Part shown: in pieces, positions 44,520 through 57,411 of the stretch
Layout of the letters: each line of letters begins with the position of its first letter
Numbering within the stretch: position 1 is the first letter of the stretch
Assembly: GCA_004431415.1 (NCBI GenBank)
Contig: QPMI01000036.1
Coordinates: forward strand, 258,001 to 322,000
Source of the DNA: Cyanophora paradoxa
Lineage: Eukaryota; Glaucocystophyceae; Cyanophorales; Cyanophoraceae
DNA: 64,000 nt
Direction: 5' to 3'
Position numbers and translations under genes: made by a program
The notes under the pieces: generated by a model
What the model saw: the letters and a program-made list of their open reading frames with translations, nothing else
Told to the model about the DNA's origin: nothing
Database searches by the model: none

Positions 44520-46086
44520 ATGCATATGCGAGGGATCCGCGACCCGGCGGTCCCGCCCTGCAGGCCGATCGGCGCCTTCGCGGCGGTGCCGCCGTCGCCG
44601 ATCGGGCGGGCGCTGCGCCCGTCGTTCGCTACGGCACCTATTCCGGCAGCACGTGCATCCTCGCGTTTCCGGGGTCGGAGGCGGCGAGCTGCGCCCGACG
44701 CGGCAGTGCGCTTCGAAGCGCACTACCGGGCGGCGACGGCGCTGGAGGACGAGGGCGCGCGGCGAGACTTCCAGCTGCGGGTATTGGCGGCGATGCGGCC
44801 GTACTTTGAGCAGCGCCTCGCGGCGGCAGAGGCGGAGGACGCGCTGCGCGAGGTCGACGACGGCCTCGCCGACAAGTCCGAGGCGGCGGAGGAGGACGCG
44901 GGCGAGTCCGGAGTGGCGCCGGAGCTCGCGGTGAGGACGGCGGAGCTGCGCGCGCGAGCGGCGGCGCTGCGGGGTGCGATGCTGGAGCTGCAGGGGGCGC
45001 TCTTCGCGGAGGAGGTAGCGCGGGTGCGGGAGGACCCCGTGCTCGACCTTCTGTGGCCCAACTTCCTCCGCCCCCCCGCCCGCCGCCGCTCCCCGCGCCG
45101 CGAGAAGGAGGCGCGCCTGGAGCTCCGGGGGTACGCCTCGGAGGGGCCCCTCCCCGAGGGCGGGGCGCTGCTGGGGGAGCGCCTCTGCGAGGGCCTGCGC
45201 GAGGTCCTCCGCACCCGCGCCGCCCTCGCCGGCCACGCCGCCCCGACACCGCCCCCGCGTGCCCCTGCGCCGGCGCCGGCGGCGGTGGAGGAGGTGCCCG
45301 AGCGGTGGTGGAGTACCTGCGGGGCGGGCGCGGCAGGGGCCCCGCCCGCGCCTCCTCGAGCTCGCCGCGGGGGAGGCGGGGAGGGCGGGGCGGGCGGGGT
45401 GGCGGGGCGGGGCCGGGGGAGCTGGCGGCGCTGCTGCTGGCGTTCGACCTGGGTACCGGCGGGAGGTGGAGGAGGCGCTCGCGCACCTCGAGGCGGCCGT
45501 GCGCGAGCTCGAGGAGCCGGCCCGCACCGTCCGCGCCCTCCTCCCCTCCTGCACCCTCCTCCTCCGCCTCTCCCACCGCCGCCGCCTCGTCCAGGCCCGC
45601 CCGCCCCGCCCCGCCCTGCCCCGTCGCGCCGGGAGGGGCGTGCGAGGCGGGGCGGGCAGGTGAAGCTGGAGCGCGGGGACGACGCGGTGACGGCCGCTCT
45701 CGCTGTCGAGCGCCTCACGGGCCTCTTCGCGCGCCCCGAGGGGCCCGACCTGAAGGCCCGCCGCGCCTGCCCTCCCGCCCCGGGCCGGCGGCGGCTGAGG
45801 GTGGGGCAGCGGCTGGCGCGGGCGGGGTGCCCCTCGACCAGGTCGTCGACGCCGGCTACGCGTGCGCCCCGCCCCGCCAGCGCAGGCCGCCCCGGGGCCG
45901 GCGGGGGCTGAGGGCGGGGCGGCGCGCAGGGCCGTGCTGGTGGAGGAGTTCGACGGGGAGCCCGAGCCGCTGGGCCCCGAGGAGCTCGCCGCCGCCCTCG
46001 ACTTCCGCCGCGGGGCCGACCCGGGCGCCCTCGCCGCCCGCCTCTCCCTCGCCGCCGCCCACCTCCTCCCCGACGACGACCCCTGA
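44520..46086 (+). CDS. Unknown helical protein with possible transit peptide
   Basis: The ATG at 44520 gives MHMRGIRDPAVPPCRPIGAF and a Ser/Ala/Arg-rich leader that may be an organelle transit peptide. A 33-nt intron (about 44674-44706) joins it to a helical segment (VRFEAHYRAATALEDEGARR; RVLAAMRPYFEQRLAAAEAE; AELRARAAALRGAMLELQGA; DPVLDLLWPNFLR). Further exons separated by GC-rich introns give helical stretches (GELAALLLAFDL; REVEEALAHLEAAVRELEEP; KLERGDDAVTAALAVERLTG; VLVEEFDGEPEPLGPEELAA) and a TGA at 46084-46086. The all-alpha, Leu/Ala/Glu-rich character suggests a helical-repeat or scaffold protein. I do not recognise the family, and exon borders in 45050-45450 are uncertain. Confidence 0.5.
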
Positions 46087-46128
46087 CCCGCGCCCTCTGA
46101 ATTCCACACTCTCGTCTGCCTGCACAGG

Positions 46129-46987
46129 CTACCGGCCCCGCTGCCGCTCCTCCTCCTCGCGCTCCAGAGGGCCCATGTTCTTCCGCCACCACACCTCCGC
46201 CGCCGCCCTGCCGGGCGGGGATCTAGCACCACGCGGGGGCTGGAGCGGGGGCGCGCACGCGGCGGCGAGGGTCGGGAGGAAGACGAAGCAGAGGAGCACG
46301 ACGGGGAGCGGCGGGTACGTGTCCGGCGTCGGGAAGACCCGCGGGCCCCCCTGCGCGCGCCGCCTCAGCGGGGGCGCCGCCCGCGGCGCTCGATCCCGGC
46401 GGAGCAGAGCGCGCGCACCTCTTTGATGAGGACCTGCAGCGGGGCGGGGCGGGTGGAGTCAGATCGGGGCGGCGCGGGGGCAGCGCAGGGCAGGGCCCCG
46501 GCTCACGGCCAGAGCGACGGTTCCAACGGCGATCTGATGGGGCGCGAGCGCGCGTCAGGAAGCCGCATCGGCCGCGCCGGCGCCGCAGGGGGCCCGCACC
46601 TTTCCGAAGAAGACGGTGTCGCTCTCCACTCTCGGCCCCTGCGTCGCGGCTCGGCTCAGCGTGTGGCGCGGCGGGAGCGACGCCGCGGCGCGCCTTGTCG
46701 TTCTCTGCAGAGCACGTGATCGCCGCTCGCCTCGCCGCGCGGCCGTCGCACGGCCGGGTCGACTTTGGCGCAGCGTGTGGGCTCCAGCTCGGGCAGACAG
46801 GACGCACGCCGCGCCCGGCGAGGGTCCAGGCGAACTGCCGCGCGTGCCCGAAGGCCGCGTCGCCCCGCCTTCGCTGCAGCTCCGTTGTTGGCCGCGCTGG
46901 GCCCGCCAAGCACGCGCTGGAGATCCACGCGTTCGGGCTTGCGTGTGCTGCGCAAGCTCCGGCAAGAGATAGCGAGAACGCTGCCAT
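46129..46987 (-). CDS. Small membrane protein, possibly plastid-targeted
   Basis: The ATG at 46987 gives a hydrophobic, signal-like start (MAAFSLSLAGACAAHASPN) followed by an Arg/Ser/Ala-rich stretch (RRAAASLPPRHTLSRAATQ), which together resemble the bipartite leader of proteins sent to complex plastids. Exons then read GPRVESDTVFFGK, IAVGTVALA (27 nt), VLIKE (15 nt) and GGPRVFPTPDTYPPLP, a membrane segment VVLLCFVFLPTLAAACA, and a charged tail (AEVWWRKNMGPLEREEEERQ); stop TAG at 46129-46131. The two very short exons are bounded by GTGAGCC, GTGCGCG and matching CAG acceptors. No family recognised. It is convergent with the preceding gene (42-bp gap). Confidence 0.5.
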
Positions 46988-47364
46988 CCTGGGGCTAAAC
47001 CGCCAACTTGCCGGCTCAGTTCGTCCACGCTGTATCCCCCCAGCGATGGCCAACGCGCCGAGGCCTGCCTTCGCGGGGCCTATAGCGGCGCTCTTCAGGC
47101 CACCAGGAATCGTATTAGCCGGTCTGCGTTCCCGCTCCGGCCGCTCTGGCGCGATCAGATTTCTGAAGGCCTGCGTACGTGCGCTCCCCGCAGGTCACGG
47201 CCTTCAGATTTCGCATAGCTTAGAGCGACGGTCGGTCAGAAGTCATCAGTAAGCAGCCCGATCGCGCGTGGCGTGCGGGCGTCGTCCTCGCACTGACCAG
47301 CCTCCCCGCAGGCCTCTGCTGACGTTCGAGGCGCGGGCGCTGCGCTCACAGTGGCTCTGCGGAG
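46988..47364. promoter_or_regulatory. Divergent spacer between small membrane protein and KsgA-type gene
   Basis: 377 bp between the minus-strand start at 46987 and the plus-strand ATG at 47365. Part of it (from about 47268) stays open in the frame of the methylase and may be its true 5' coding part. No defined promoter element recognised. Confidence 0.4.
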
Positions 47365-48657
47365 ATGCAGGAAGCGGACTTCTCAGGCGCTCTGCGCTCC
47401 TTGGGAGCGCGCAACGGGGCCTGGCCGTCCCGGGCGCTGCGCCGGCTGGCGACCGCCCCGCGCGATCCACAGGCGGTGCCGAAGGCACGCCAGCTATCCG
47501 AGGCCTTAGCTACGCGCGCTCAGGAGACGGTTGCGTGCCCGCAGATGCGCCTCCGGTGACGCTGGTCTCGGCGGAGGAGGCGGCACGAGCGGCGCCGGCG
47601 AGGCAGTCGACGGCGCCGAAGAAGAGCCTGGGCCAGAACTGGCTGATCGACAAGAACATTGCGCTGAAGATCGTCCAGGCGCTGCGGCTCCCGCTGCAGT
47701 ACCACCCGGAGTCGCGCAACGCTGCGCCGCGGGTCGTCGAGATCGGCCCCGGGCGGGGCGCCCTCACGGCGCTCATTGCGGGGGAGTACCCCCCGCCGGA
47801 GCACCGGATTACCGCGATCGAGCTCGACCAGCGCTGGATCGGCGAACTGCGGGAGCGCTTCCCCGCCGTCGACGTCCGCCACATGGGCGCGCGCTGCCCC
47901 CCCCCGCCCGGCCCCGACCCCGCCCGACGCGCCCGCCCAGACGTGCTGAAGGCGAGCTGGGCGGAGATCGCCGAGGTCCCGGAAGGCGAGCTGCCCCCCC
48001 CACCCCCCCCCCCTCCCTTCCCGAGCCCCTCCGAGGGTGGCGGCAGGCGGGCCGGAGCAGCGGCTGGACGTGATCGGGAACCTGCCGTACAACATCACGT
48101 CGGAGATCCTGTTCTCGCTGATCGGGGGGAGCGAGTACATCCGCCAGGCGGTCATCATGATGCAGCTCGAGGTCGCCCAGCGCCTCGTCGCCGAGACCCG
48201 CACCAAGGCCCCCGCCCCCGCCGCCCCCGCCCCGCCGCCCTCTGAGCCGGCCCCCCGCAGTCGTACGGCATCCTCTCCGTGATGACGCAGCTCTACAGCG
48301 TGCGCCCCCAGATCGTCATCAAGGTGCCCCCGACCTCCTTCCGCCCCATGCCCGCCGTGCGCCCCTCGGCCCCCCGCCTCGCCTGTGCGCCGCCCCTCGC
48401 TCGGGGCCGACGCGAGGGGCAGGTGAACAGCGCCGTCGTGCGGCTCCAGTTCCCGCCCCGCGGCGAGGGCGCCGCCGGCCACGCCCTCGTGCCGCCCCGA
48501 CCCCGCACCCCGCCCCGCGCCTGGCGAGCGGGGCGGGGGCGGGCAGGCGGGGGCGGGACGACGCACGGGGAGGTGAAGCGGGTGGTGCGGACGGCGTTCC
48601 AGCAGCGGCGCAAGACGATGCGCAACTCCCTCGCCTCTGTCGTCGAGGCGCGCCCGC

Positions 48658-48688
<31 letters not shown>

Positions 48689-48922
48689 CTGCCCCCGTGT
48701 CCCCACCGCGCGCCGCCGACCCCGCGTGACGCGGCGGCAGGAGACGGGGCGGGAGCTGCCGGCGGAGTGGGCCATCCGGCGCCCCGAGGAGCTGCAGCCG
48801 CTCGAGGCGCGCCGCCGGCACCCGCCTCCTCTCTCCGCGCTTGACGCGCCCTGCAGTTCGTGCGCCTCGCGCGCTACTTCTTCGACGAGACCCCCTTCGA
48901 CCTCGCCGCCCCGAGTGCCTAG
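47365..48922 (+). CDS. rRNA adenine N6-dimethyltransferase, KsgA/Dim1 family, probably organellar
   Basis: Dimethylates the paired adenines of the small-subunit rRNA 3' hairpin using S-adenosylmethionine. The start of the fold is KKSLGQNWLIDKNIALKIV, the SAM-binding motif I is VVEIGPGRGALTALI, the acidic loop is ITAIELDQRW, motif IV is NLPYN (in DVIGNLPYNITSEILFSLI), and the post-motif region is VPPTSFRPMPAVNSAVVRL followed by VVRTAFQQRRKTMRNSL. The SLGQN form and an Ala/Arg-rich leader suggest the bacterial-type enzyme of plastid or mitochondrion. The 5' end is not resolved: the ATG at 47365 would need a splice into the main frame, and an upstream exon is equally possible. At least four introns look GC-AG (after CACATGG near 47886; 48208-48260; after GTCGAG near 48650; after CTCGAG near 48808). 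Stop TAG at 48920-48922. Confidence 0.85.
48661..48689 (+). repeat. Poly-C tract in an intron of the KsgA-type gene
   Basis: A run of about 28 C just after a GC-type donor (GAG|GCGCGCCCGCGG). The exon resumes near 48740 with ETGRELPAEWAIRRPEE. A second C-rich tract sits in another intron at about 47996-48020. Confidence 0.75.
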
Positions 48923-49960
48923 GAGGCACCCCCCCCAGCCGCCGACATCCCCCGCGCCCCTGCCCTCGGGCCCTCCACACACTGTCACAGTGTGAGAGCC
49001 GAACAGACGAGAGACCATCGGACTGCTTAGGCCCCTGAGGCTGCAGCACCGCATCGTCGCGATCGAGTCGCGAGCCTCTGAAGCCAGGCCCCAGGCGCTG
49101 CTGCAGCCTCAGGGCCTGGCAGTGCCGTGGGGGCCCGGGGCCGTCGGACGGGCAGTCACTGAGTGCGGCAGTGCGGCAAGGGTCATCAAGCGCTAGCAGG
49201 CTGCTGTGCATGTGCATGTGCACAGTGCATGCCATGATGATCTTGGCCATGGCGGCTCTTTTAAAAATATTGCCGCAGTGCCACGGTGCTAGCGGCGACG
49301 CGCGCAGCCCCGGCCCGCGCGCATGCGCAGTGAACGGTGCCCATATGCATGCACTGCGGCATATGGCAATCCCGGATGTCGATCCGGACGTCCCGGAGTC
49401 CGCGGCCGGTCACTGAGTCATTGAGTCAACGTTAACGTTGCCACGGCCAAAGCCAATTTGAAAGCCAGGAAAGCCTGACTTGTGGAGGTTTGACGCAAAA
49501 TGAGAAGCTTGAATTTCGAATCTAATCCGCCGGGCCGATAATCGATACTATGATATCATGATGCTGGCTATATAGCTCAGCGGCTAGCGCTAAAAAAGCT
49601 TAAAGGCTTTCGCATGCACACAAGTCGAATTAGAAATCCGATGATCACTGAAAATATTAATGCATATGATCATGATCAGACAATGACCGGTCGGGCCCGG
49701 CCACGCTCGCAGGCCCTGAGGCTTGGCGGCGGTCGAGATATACAATAAACGAACGCGGAATCAAAAAAGCAATTGCCAAGTTGCGGAAGAGTGAAAATTC
49801 TGAAGAGGCTATGAAACCTATATGAACCATGGCATTGAAAATTGAAAACTACGATACTGAGCTCGGTGGAATCTGTGAAGGTTGCCGCGGCCGCGGCCGC
49901 AGCCTTGGGCCTGGCAAAAATACGCTAGCACAGGGCGGGAGGTGGGGCAGTGGGCGGGGC
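48923..49960. other. Long convergent intergenic region, AT-rich in its second half
   Basis: About 1 kb between two convergent stops. The first half has a 16-bp inverted repeat (49033-49048 with 49099-49114), the palindrome AGCGCTAGC at 49189-49197 and a TGCATGTGCATG stretch near 49207. From about 49420 to 49860 it is AT-rich, with GCTAGCGCTA at 49583-49592 and CACTGAGTCA at 49411-49420. No gene or mobile element recognised. Confidence 0.5.
49033..49114. repeat. Inverted repeat, 16-bp arms
   Basis: CCCTGAGGCTGCAGCA at 49033-49048 is the exact reverse complement of TGCTGCAGCCTCAGGG at 49099-49114. The match extends with a one-base bulge to AGGCC on the outer side. The loop is 50 nt. It lies about 110 bp downstream of the KsgA-type stop and could fold in the 3' UTR. 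Confidence 0.8.
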
Positions 49961-51265
49961 CTATGCGGCGCGGGTGGAGGTGGAGACGGCGCCGGTGCGG
50001 CGCTTGGCGTAGAGGCGGGCGAGGAAGGCCTCGAAGAGGCGCTGGTCGTCGGTGCCGAGCACGAACTTGCGCTCCTTGCCCTCCACCGCCGCCTTCAGCT
50101 TCAGCGCGTACGCGAAGCCGGCGTACGGCTTGCGTTCGACCTCGTACACCTCGCGCAGCTCGAAGAGCGCCCGCCGCTCCCCGTGGTTGTTCAGCTCGTC
50201 GAGCCTGCCAAGGGGCGGGGGCGGCGACGAGTCGCGGGGTCAGTGGCTCCCAGGGCGATGGCGGGGGCGACGGGCAGCGGCGCACGTGTTCTCGCCCATG
50301 AGGACGTTCTTGGCGACCCTGCGGCCCGCTCATGAGGGGGCAGGCGGGGGGATCCCGCGGCGGGGGCGCGGCGGACCACTTGGTGGAGAGGGCGCGCTTC
50401 TCGCGGAAGAAGACGTTGCCGACGATGGCCTCCGCCTCGGGGCCCGCCGCCAGGCTCGCTCGCCGCGCCCCTGCCCCGCCCTTCGACTGCCCAAGCGCGA
50501 GCGCCTCGAGGCTCCCGATCGTCGCCGCCTTGTGCACGATCTCCTCCCCGATCGCCTGTCCCGCCGCGCCCCGAGGCCGCCGTCACGCTTCCCCCCGCCG
50601 AGATCGACAATCTAGATCTGGATGTAGAAGCAGCGGCGGCGACTGCGCGGCTGCGCGGCGGGAGCGGCGCACGGGCTTGTGCTCGTGCTCCTCTTCCTCC
50701 TCCGGTATCTTCTCCTGCTTGTCGATCGCCCGCTTCTGCTTCTCCAGGTCTGCCCACGAGCGAATGTGCTGAGTGCGAGGACGCATGCGATCGCACGCTC
50801 CGAAGGATCGAGCTCGAGTCGGCGTCGCGTCGCGCCGACGTCGTACGCGTCGTGTGCGCATGCAGATCTAGATCTCACTTGTGGCACGGCGCACCTTCCA
50901 TGAGGGCGAGCTTGATACTATTTGAGCGTCCGCTGGCCAGCATCACCTTCTTGTCGGCTACCCGCTCCGCCTTCTGCTGCACGTCAAGATCGCCGCCGAG
51001 CTTTGAACCGTCCGCGTCAACCTCGTGCAGCTTTCCCACTGCCGACACCTTCTTCTTCTCTTCATGGAGCTGTGACATGAGATCCATAGCGATCCTGTGC
51101 TGCGCCTCAGGCGCGGATCGCGTATTGCGTACGCGTACGCGCGCGTGGGGCGCAGCTTTGGCTAGCGCTAGCTCGGGCGAGTGCGGCGGCTGCGCTGCTG
51201 GGCGGGTGTACGCACGATCCGCCCATCCTCGCTCCGAGACGCTTCTTGCTGGCCTCCGTTGCCAT
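49961..51265 (-). CDS. Coiled-coil protein with PH-like C-terminal segment
   Basis: The first usable ATG is at 51265 (MATEASKKRLGARMGG); an exon further upstream (LKAEKVLKASRDLSQL, about 51320-51375) may belong to it through a non-ATG-visible start. It continues as IAMDLMSQLHEEKKKVSAVG, GGDLDVQQKAERVADKKVML, DLEKQKRAIDKQEKIPEEEE, EEIVHKAATIGSLEALALGQ and NVFFREKRALSTKW. The C-terminal part (RVAKNVLMGENT, LDELNNHGERRALFELREVY, KPYAGFAYALKLKAAVEGKE, RKFVLGTDDQRLFEAFLARL) has the strand-strand-helix pattern of a PH-like domain; stop TAG at 49961-49963. Function unknown. It is divergent from the QRICH2-type flagellar gene, so a related role is possible but unproven. Introns are GT-AG; one carries a GCTAGCGCTA palindrome (51161-51170). 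Confidence 0.6.
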
Positions 51266-51521
51266 CGCTGAATCGTCGGTCTTGATCTCCAACTGGCAAC
51301 AAAAACTGATCTGCCGCGCTGGCGCACGAGCTGCGACAGGTCCCGTGATGCTTTCAAGACTTTTTCAGCTTTGAGCTGCTGTCGACCACGCGCGGGGCTG
51401 TGTGCCGGAGCGGGCGGCTGCTTGACTCGGTGATGCGTCCCAACCCTGACCCTCCGATAGCAGCACGTACCCCAAGTCCCACACTTCGGGTACGCGAAAC
51501 CGTAACCGAACTCGAGGCCCA

Positions 51522-53459
51522 ATGCCGTACGTGGAGCCGCTCCTTGTGGCGGCACAGACAGGACCGGACAGCATCAATGGTGAGCTCGTTACTCGCCGAC
51601 TTCGTCCGCTTTCGCTGCCGGGCCCCACGCGCCGGCGCTGAAGTCTTTCTCTGCGCAGACATCCTTGGATTCTCGACGAACAAGCTCCAGGTGCGCCCTG
51701 CAAGGAAACCGCTCGAACTCCACGGCTGCGCACCGCTAAGCCCCGAAGCTCAGTGCACAAGCGCCTAATCTCTAGTAGCTCATGTCTTTAGTTAGCGGCA
51801 GCGAGCGTCCCCGCTCGGTCCTCAAGCCGCCCGCGCCTTGCCAGAGCGGGGCGCCGCTGCTCACGCCGCTGACTGCTGGCGCAGATACTGCTGCACGCCA
51901 TCGTGAAGCTGCTGATGGAACAGAAAGATAAGCTCGTGCACCTGGAGGACAAGCTGAGCCAGAAGGCGAACGCGGTGGTGCGCGGCGCCGGCGGGGCGCG
52001 GGCGCGGCGGGGATGCGCTGACGGGGCCCGGCGGGGGCGGGCGCAGGACGTGATCGACGAGCTGGGGCTGATGAAGCGGCAGCTGGCGCTGCTGGAGAAG
52101 CTCGGGGTGGGGGCCGGGGAGCCGGCGGCGTCGACGGCGGACCTCTTCGGGCTGAAGGCTGCGGAGGAGGTGCTTGCGCGCGTCGAGGCTCTCGAGCGGG
52201 CCGCGGAGGCGCGCTTCGCGAAGAACGAGGACGAGCTGCTGGTGCTCACGGGCCGCGTCGCCAAGCTCGAGGCCGACCGCGTGCTCTGGGAGGAGGAGGC
52301 GGCGCAGCAGGCCGCCAAGCTGCAGCGCGGCCTCGAGGAGGTCCGCGAGGTGCGCCGCGACCTCGCCAGGAAGGCCGACCACTCCGAAGTCGCCGCCGTC
52401 GACGCCAAGGCCCGACCCCCGGCCCCCGCCCCCCCGGCCCGCCCCGGCGTCCCCCGAGGCGGCGGTGGGGCGCAGGTGGGGAAGATTGAGGAAGGGGTGG
52501 CGGCGCTGGAGCAGGGGGTGCTGCAGCTGAAGCGGAGCGTGGAGGGGCGGCTGTTCGAGGTGGAGCGGGAGGGGCGGCGGGCGGCGGAGCAGGTGGGGGA
52601 GGTGTACACGGCGTTCAAGGTGGTGGAGGCGGCGGCGGAGGACCACGGGCGGCAGCTCGGCGAGCTCTACCTCGTTAAGGCCGACGTAAATGCGCTCGCG
52701 GGCAAGGCGGAGGCCGGGTGGGTGGAGGAGGCGCTGGGGCGGCTGCGGCAGGAGCTGAATGCGCACCTCTTCGGCTGGGGCGACGACGTCGCCCGCCTCC
52801 GCGCCACCCTCGAGGCCCGCGCCCCCCGCCCGCCCGCACCCTCCACCCCGCTCACCCGCCCCGCAGAAGCTCGGCCTCATGATGAGCCTGCAGCCGGCCC
52901 CCGACTGCGGGGCGCGCCCGCCTCCCCTCTCCTCGCCCGCCTCCGCGCCCTGCGCTGACCGGGCGCGCGCGTGCAGCCTGAGTGCCACGTGCCGCCGATC
53001 GCCGGCCGCATGCACTTCCGCTGCATCAGCTGCGACCAGGTCGTCAACGCGTCGATACCCCCCGCGGGGCTCCCCACCCCCTCGAAGTGCGCCGGGGGCG
53101 GCGCGGGGAGGCTTCGGGGGGCCGACGGGGGGCGGGGCAGGGTGTTCAACGCGCGGGACGCGTTGCGGGAGGCGCTGGGCGGGCGCGAGGTGCCCCTCGT
53201 GGGGAAGGGGGCCGTCTACCGCGGGCGCCACTACCTCGAGGGGGCCTCCCCCGCGGCGCCCCCGCCCGGCGCTCCCGGCCCCGGCGAGGACCCCTTCCCG
53301 CCCTCTCCCGACCCCTCCTCGCCCTACGCCCCCTCCTCCCGCCCCATAACGAGCACCGCCGCCAGCCCGGGGCGCCTGCGCATGCCCCCCGTGCAGCCCG
53401 GCGGGTCCCCCCCAACTCTCCCCAGGAAACCCAACACCGCCCCGCTCTCCGCCAGGTAG
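51522..53459 (+). CDS. QRICH2/DUF4795-type coiled-coil protein (probable flagellar protein)
   Basis: ATG at 51522 (MPYVEPLLVAAQTGPDSIN), joined by introns to DILGFSTNKLQ and ILLHAIVKLLMEQKDKLVHL. A long coiled coil follows (DVIDELGLMKRQLALLEKLG; ARVEALERAAEARFAKNEDE; VGKIEEGVAALEQGVLQLKR; VYTAFKVVEAAAEDHGRQLG). The end matches the DUF4795 pattern: LVKADVNALAGKAEAGWVEE, LGRLRQELNAHLFGW, then a zinc-finger-like MHFRCISCDQVV. The H/Y-C-I-S-C-D signature and its order after the coiled coil are typical of QRICH2-type proteins, known in animal sperm flagella. The tail includes GKGAVYRGRHYLEG and is Pro/Ser-rich; stop TAG at 53457-53459. Two introns appear GC-AG (after GACGCCAAG near 52408 and after CTCGAG near 52816). 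Confidence 0.75.
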
Positions 53460-53643
53460 GCCCTCGCGAGCAGACTAGACGTGGCAGGCAGGCAGGCGGG
53501 CAGCGTACGGCGAAGTGGGCCATAGAATCGGTGAGTTCCTCGACGAAAATTAAAGAAAGCGAAGCGGCAGCAAGGGCGCTAGGCATGCGCAAGGCACGCC
53601 GGGCCTAGGGAAAGGGTGTGAGGGGGCCGGAGGCGGGCGGGGC

Positions 53644-55866
<2,223 letters not shown>

Positions 55867-55929
55867 TTTTTTTGCTGCAGGGGTAGCAGTCCGAAGGAAG
55901 GCGAGCGGGCTCGAGCGGTGGAAGGCGAA
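55867..55929. promoter_or_regulatory. 63-bp divergent promoter
   Basis: Only 63 bp separate the minus-strand ATG at 55866 from the plus-strand ATG at 55930. Core promoters must overlap this spacer or the neighbouring coding sequence. Confidence 0.5.
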
Positions 55930-57197
55930 ATGTCCGCAGAGGGGAGCTCCTCGTCTATGACGCCAACGATAGACGAGCCGCCGATGAGCCCGTCGCCTCA
56001 CCTCGCCCGCGTGGACGCCGTGCAGCAGCTGTGCGCGGGCTACGCGCGCTTGTTGACGCCTTCGTGCAAAGACCAGGTGCGGCCCGCTCTGTCGCCGCAA
56101 TGGCGCCCGCTCATGCAGCGGTCCGCCGGTGAGGCGAGTAGGAGCAGGCGGTGACCGATGTCATCGAGCGGACCCTGTCGAGGCTCGACGAGCTCTCGAA
56201 TGTCGTCGCGGTGGTGCGCGCAAGCGGCGCCGCGCGCCCTGGCCCGCGGGCTAACAGCCGTTGGCTAGGCGCGCCACGAAAGCCAGAAGCAGTTTGTATC
56301 GGTGGCGGGCCTGCGGGAGGGCCTGTCGAACCTGCACCGGGCGTTCTTCATCGTGGACTCGCTGCACGAGTACGTTGGGCGGGTGCAGGCGACGCTGGAC
56401 AAGATGGAGGAGCGCCTGGCGGGCGCCGAGAAGGCCTTCAACGCCGCCCAGATGGACGTCCTCGCCAACAAGGTCGCCTCCTTCGTCGGCGTCACCGTGC
56501 GCCCCCGCCCCCGCCCGCCGGCGCCCCGTCGGCGCGCCGCGCGACGCGGGGCGGGCCGGGGCGGCAGGTGCCCGGGGGACGGCGCGGCGGGCGTGGCCGG
56601 TGGAGGGCCTGCCGGCGCCTCTGGCGGCGAACGAGCGGCCGGAGGCGGTGCTGCAGACGGCGCGCTTCTTCGAGCTCCTCAAGAAGGGCCACCGCCTCTA
56701 CAGGGAGGTCCCCGGGGCGCGCCGGGGGCGGGGAGAACGAGGAGGCGCGGAGCCTGCTCGGGGTCGCCGCCGCCGGCGCCCCCGCCATGGAGTTCGAGCG
56801 CGAGCTCCCCGAGGACGCCGCCCCCGCCGCAGCCGCCCCCGAGGCCGCCCCCGCCGCCGGCGAGGAGGCCGGCGACGCCGCGGCCTCGGCAGCGGCGGCG
56901 GAGGCGGAGAAGAAGGAGCGGGAAGAGCTGTGGAAGGCCCTCCAGGAGCAGCGCCAGCGCGAGCAGAGCGAGCGCAAGGGCGCCGCCGCCGCCGGCCCCA
57001 GCGGCGCCGCCAAGGGCCCCGCCGCCAAGCCCGACGCCAAGAAGGCCGATGCTAAGGCAGCGGAGGCTGAGGCGGCGCCCGAGTCCACCCCCGCTGGTGC
57101 TGACGCGGGGGACGAGGCCAAGGGCGAGCCGGCGGCGGCCGGCGGCGCCAAGGCCTCCCCCGCGAAGAAGGGCAAGGGCAAGAAGGGCGGCAGCTAG
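55930..57197 (+). CDS. Coiled-coil protein with Ala/Lys/Glu-rich tail
   Basis: ATG at 55930 (MSAEGSSSSMTPTIDEPPMS). Exons joined over short introns give HLARVDAVQQLCAGYARLLT, AVTDVIERTLSRLDELSNVV, QFVSVAGLREGLSNLHRAFF, IVDSLHEYVGRVQATLDKME and EERLAGAEKAFNAAQMDVLA, a continuous helical bundle pattern similar in feel to BLOC/BORC-type subunits, though I cannot name one. A further helical part (VLQTARFFELLKKGHRLYRE) precedes an Ala/Pro/Glu-rich region, a charged helix (EKKEREELWKALQEQRQREQ) and a Lys-rich end (KASPAKKGKGKKGGS); stop TAG at 57195-57197. Function unknown. It shares a tiny divergent promoter with the RETICULATA gene and is convergent with WDR92. Confidence 0.65.
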
Positions 57198-57411
57198 ACG
57201 CCAGCCCGCCCTGCTCCGTCTCTCTTTGGCCCCCTCCACTCCCCCTTCATTCTGCACACCACTCTGCTTTTTTTCCCCGCGGCGTGCGGACGCGTGGGCG
57301 GCGCGGGGGCGGGCGGTAGCGCGTGCGGGCGAACTGCATTGAAAGAAGGGGGTGAAAAACTGCGGTGCTGTGGCAGGAGGGGCGAGGCTGTCTCTGCTGC
57401 TGGGCGCGGGG

